NCBI GenBank assembly: GCA_018399915.1
Contig: JAGYNW010000161.1
Coordinates: 1 to 5,110 of the forward strand
Direction: 5' to 3'
Origin: Candidatus Omnitrophota bacterium
GTDB lineage: Bacteria > Omnitrophota > Gorgyraeia > Zapsychrales > Zapsychraceae
DNA: 5,110 nucleotides
This document shows, piece by piece, positions 4,523 to 5,110 of the stretch (within the stretch, counting starts at the first letter, position 1; every line of letters starts with the position of its first letter). A program made the translations under genes and the position numbers. The notes under the pieces were generated by a model. It had not been told where the DNA came from, did not search any database, and saw nothing but the letters and a program-made list of their open reading frames with translations.

Positions 4523-4779
4523 CGCGAGCTCCTTTTACGTGTCCACCAAGCAAATCTGCCCTCCCAAACCAGATCTGTTAACTTTCCTGGCCTGTTATCA
4601 GCGATTGTTCATTTCCGCTGACAGAATTCAAAAGGGCTCTATTGCTGGGCCTTCTCATCCCAGCCCCTTTCCTCCGACAAGAGTTACCCCTTGCAAATGA
4701 AAGGTTAAACACCCAGTGGTGTACATAATCATCTCAAAAAACATTAAAACATACATCTTATTTTTTTGCTTCCTATTCT
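4523..4779 (-). ncRNA. Structured 5' leader of the pilin operon, candidate cis-regulatory RNA
   Basis: The RNA starting about 4779 has a series of hairpins on the minus strand. They are: ACACC-CAGT-type 5-bp stem at 4722-4709; CAAGGGGUAACUCUUG at 4693-4678, a 6-bp stem with a GUAA (GNRA) loop; AAAGGG (4670-4665) with CCCUUU (4636-4631) enclosing GCUGGG/CCCAGC (4664-4659 with 4649-4644), with a 7-nt bulge; UCAGCG/CGCUGA (4621-4616 with 4603-4598) extended by CUG/CAG past a UAA bulge; and CCAGG/UCUGG at 4590-4569. The region is G/C-richer than its flanks. The strand GAGCCCUUUU (4639-4630) can alternatively pair with AAAAGGAGCUC (4536-4526) at the pilin ribosome site. I do not recognise a known riboswitch: the GCAAACC and GACGCAAAGC cores of c-di-GMP-I are absent. 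Confidence 0.55.
4578..4658 (-). CDS. Possible 26-codon leader ORF upstream of the first pilin
   Basis: ATG at 4658 is preceded by AAAGGGG with a 5-nt spacer, a plausible ribosome site. The frame runs 26 codons to TAA (4580-4578), 41 nt before the ribosome site of the pilin gene. The peptide starts MRRPSNRALL and has no membrane segment, repeated regulatory codon or recognised motif. Its initiation region lies within the hairpin whose other strand can pair with the pilin ribosome site, so its translation could affect the fold. It may equally be a chance frame in a structured RNA. Confidence 0.2.
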   Translation of the reverse strand: MRRPSNRALLNSVSGNEQSLITGQES

Positions 4780-4785
4780 GTGAAA

Positions 4786-4815
4786 AGTATAACACATATA
4801 TTTAAAATATGTCAA
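4786..4815 (-). promoter_or_regulatory. Strong sigma70-type promoter of the pilin operon
   Basis: A perfect -35 TTGACA (4815-4810) is followed by an 18-bp spacer and the -10 TATACT (4791-4786), with TG one base ahead of it (extended -10). Transcription should begin near 4779. It lies directly after the weak terminator of the upstream gene and about 257 nt ahead of the first pilin. The spacer has a near-palindrome of A/T (ATATTTTAAATATAT), which may be chance or a protein site. Confidence 0.75.
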
Positions 4816-4816
4816 G

Positions 4817-4837
4817 AAAACAGCTTAGCAAAGCCTG
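4817..4837 (-). terminator. Weak terminator of the upstream gene
   Basis: The minus strand has CAGGCTT-TGCT-AAGCTG (4837-4821), a 6-bp stem with one bulged G and a 4-nt loop, followed by TTTT. It starts 12 nt after the stop codon at 4849 and runs into the -35 of the pilin promoter. It probably separates the right-hand gene from the pilin operon, although the stem is weak. Confidence 0.4.
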
Positions 4838-4848
4838 GGGGAACGCGA

Positions 4849-5110
4849 TCATGCCTCTGCCTCCCTAAAATATTGAAAATAGATTTTTTGTCCTTTATCA
4901 TTAAAAAAATCTCCATTATTAACAGCCCCCACCATTTCCTTTAATTTTTCCAGGAAATGAAAATTTTCTTTCACAAAAAATTTCACAATAAATAAATCAT
5001 CTTTTTCCCAAAAATCTGTTTTCATCAGATAAACATTTCGCAAAAAATCACTCAAATCTCCCGCTAGGCTCGACGAGAAAATCCTTTCCTGAATATACAA
5101 TTCAAATTTA
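4849..5110 (-). CDS. Unrecognised protein, C-terminal 86 residues (runs off right edge)
   Basis: The frame is open from the window edge to TGA at 4851-4849. A TTG at 5100 could be read as a start, but it has no ribosome site, and the frame continues upstream to the edge (K-F-E before it), so the gene most likely begins outside the window. The visible part is soluble and rich in Phe, Lys, Asp and Glu, for example DLFIVKFFVKENF and LEKLKEMVGAV, and ends YFQYFREAEA. No membrane segment, signal peptide or cysteine is visible, and I do not recognise a family. A weak terminator follows, and the pilin promoter begins beyond it, so this gene probably belongs to a different transcription unit on the same strand. 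Confidence 0.6.
   Translation of the reverse strand, partial: KFELYIQERIFSSSLAGDLSDFLRNVYLMKTDFWEKDDLFIVKFFVKENFHFLEKLKEMVGAVNNGDFFNDKGQKIYFQYFREAEA

Noticed and set aside
4359..4553. 64-codon minus-strand frame over the first pilin.
   Set aside because: It starts at TTG without a ribosome site, has no domain features, and overlaps the 56-aa pilin in another frame with AAAAGGAG and a full prepilin motif.
4523..4779. c-di-GMP-I riboswitch in the pilin leader, attractive because of pilus control and the GNRA loop.
   Set aside because: The conserved GCAAACC and GACGCAAAGC cores and the tetraloop receptor layout are not present.
1..5110. CRISPR array, tRNA, rRNA, insertion sequence or transposase.
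   Set aside because: No regular direct repeats with spacers, no tRNA-like or rRNA-like segment, and no transposase-like protein were seen.

Overview
The window is almost entirely a minus-strand cluster of type IVb (Flp/Tad-type) pilin and pilin-like genes, read from high to low coordinates. Eight consecutive genes carry the same class III prepilin N-terminus: a short Lys/Arg-rich leader, a Gly or Ala before the cut site, Gln at position 1 in most, Glu at position 5, then one hydrophobic helix. No ATPase, prepilin peptidase, secretin or platform gene lies inside the window. Several small Flp-like pilins followed by a very large pilin-like protein fits uncultured deep-branching bacteria such as Candidatus Omnitrophota. 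That placement rests on general resemblance, not on a marker gene.

Layout, in order of transcription. (1) 5110-4849: the 3' end of an unrecognised gene, followed by a weak hairpin terminator. (2) 4815-4786: a strong sigma70-type promoter (TTGACA, 18-bp spacer, extended -10 TATACT). (3) about 4779-4523: a leader of about 257 nt, rich in hairpins, with a candidate switch that can hide the first ribosome binding site, and possibly a 26-codon leader ORF. (4) unit 1: four small pilins of 56, 69, 119 and 110 residues at 4522-4352, 4295-4086, 4026-3667 and 3569-3237, at least three with near-perfect AGGAGG ribosome sites. It ends at a strong terminator (3209-3170). (5) a 274-bp gap holding that terminator, a perfect TATAAT and a second U-tract hairpin just before the next gene. 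(6) unit 2: pilins of 123, 116 and 107 residues at 2962-2591, 2542-2192 and 2161-1838, a 523-residue pilin-like protein at 1786-215, and the start of a TadE/TadG-like gene at 176 that leaves the window on the left.

The small pilins fall into paralogous types. Type A (4026-3667) matches A' (2962-2591), and type B (3569-3237) matches B' (2161-1838). The cluster therefore looks like an A-B block duplicated to A'-C-B'. Aligned on Glu5, six of the seven small pilins share Arg26 and Gln29, and five also share Tyr23, at the membrane exit of the helix. The likely arrangement is that the 56-residue protein is the major fibre subunit, the longer small pilins are minor or alternative subunits, and the 523-residue protein and the left-edge TadE-like protein are tip or assembly-initiating components. 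These roles are inferred. The most unusual part of the window is the structured leader at 4779-4523.
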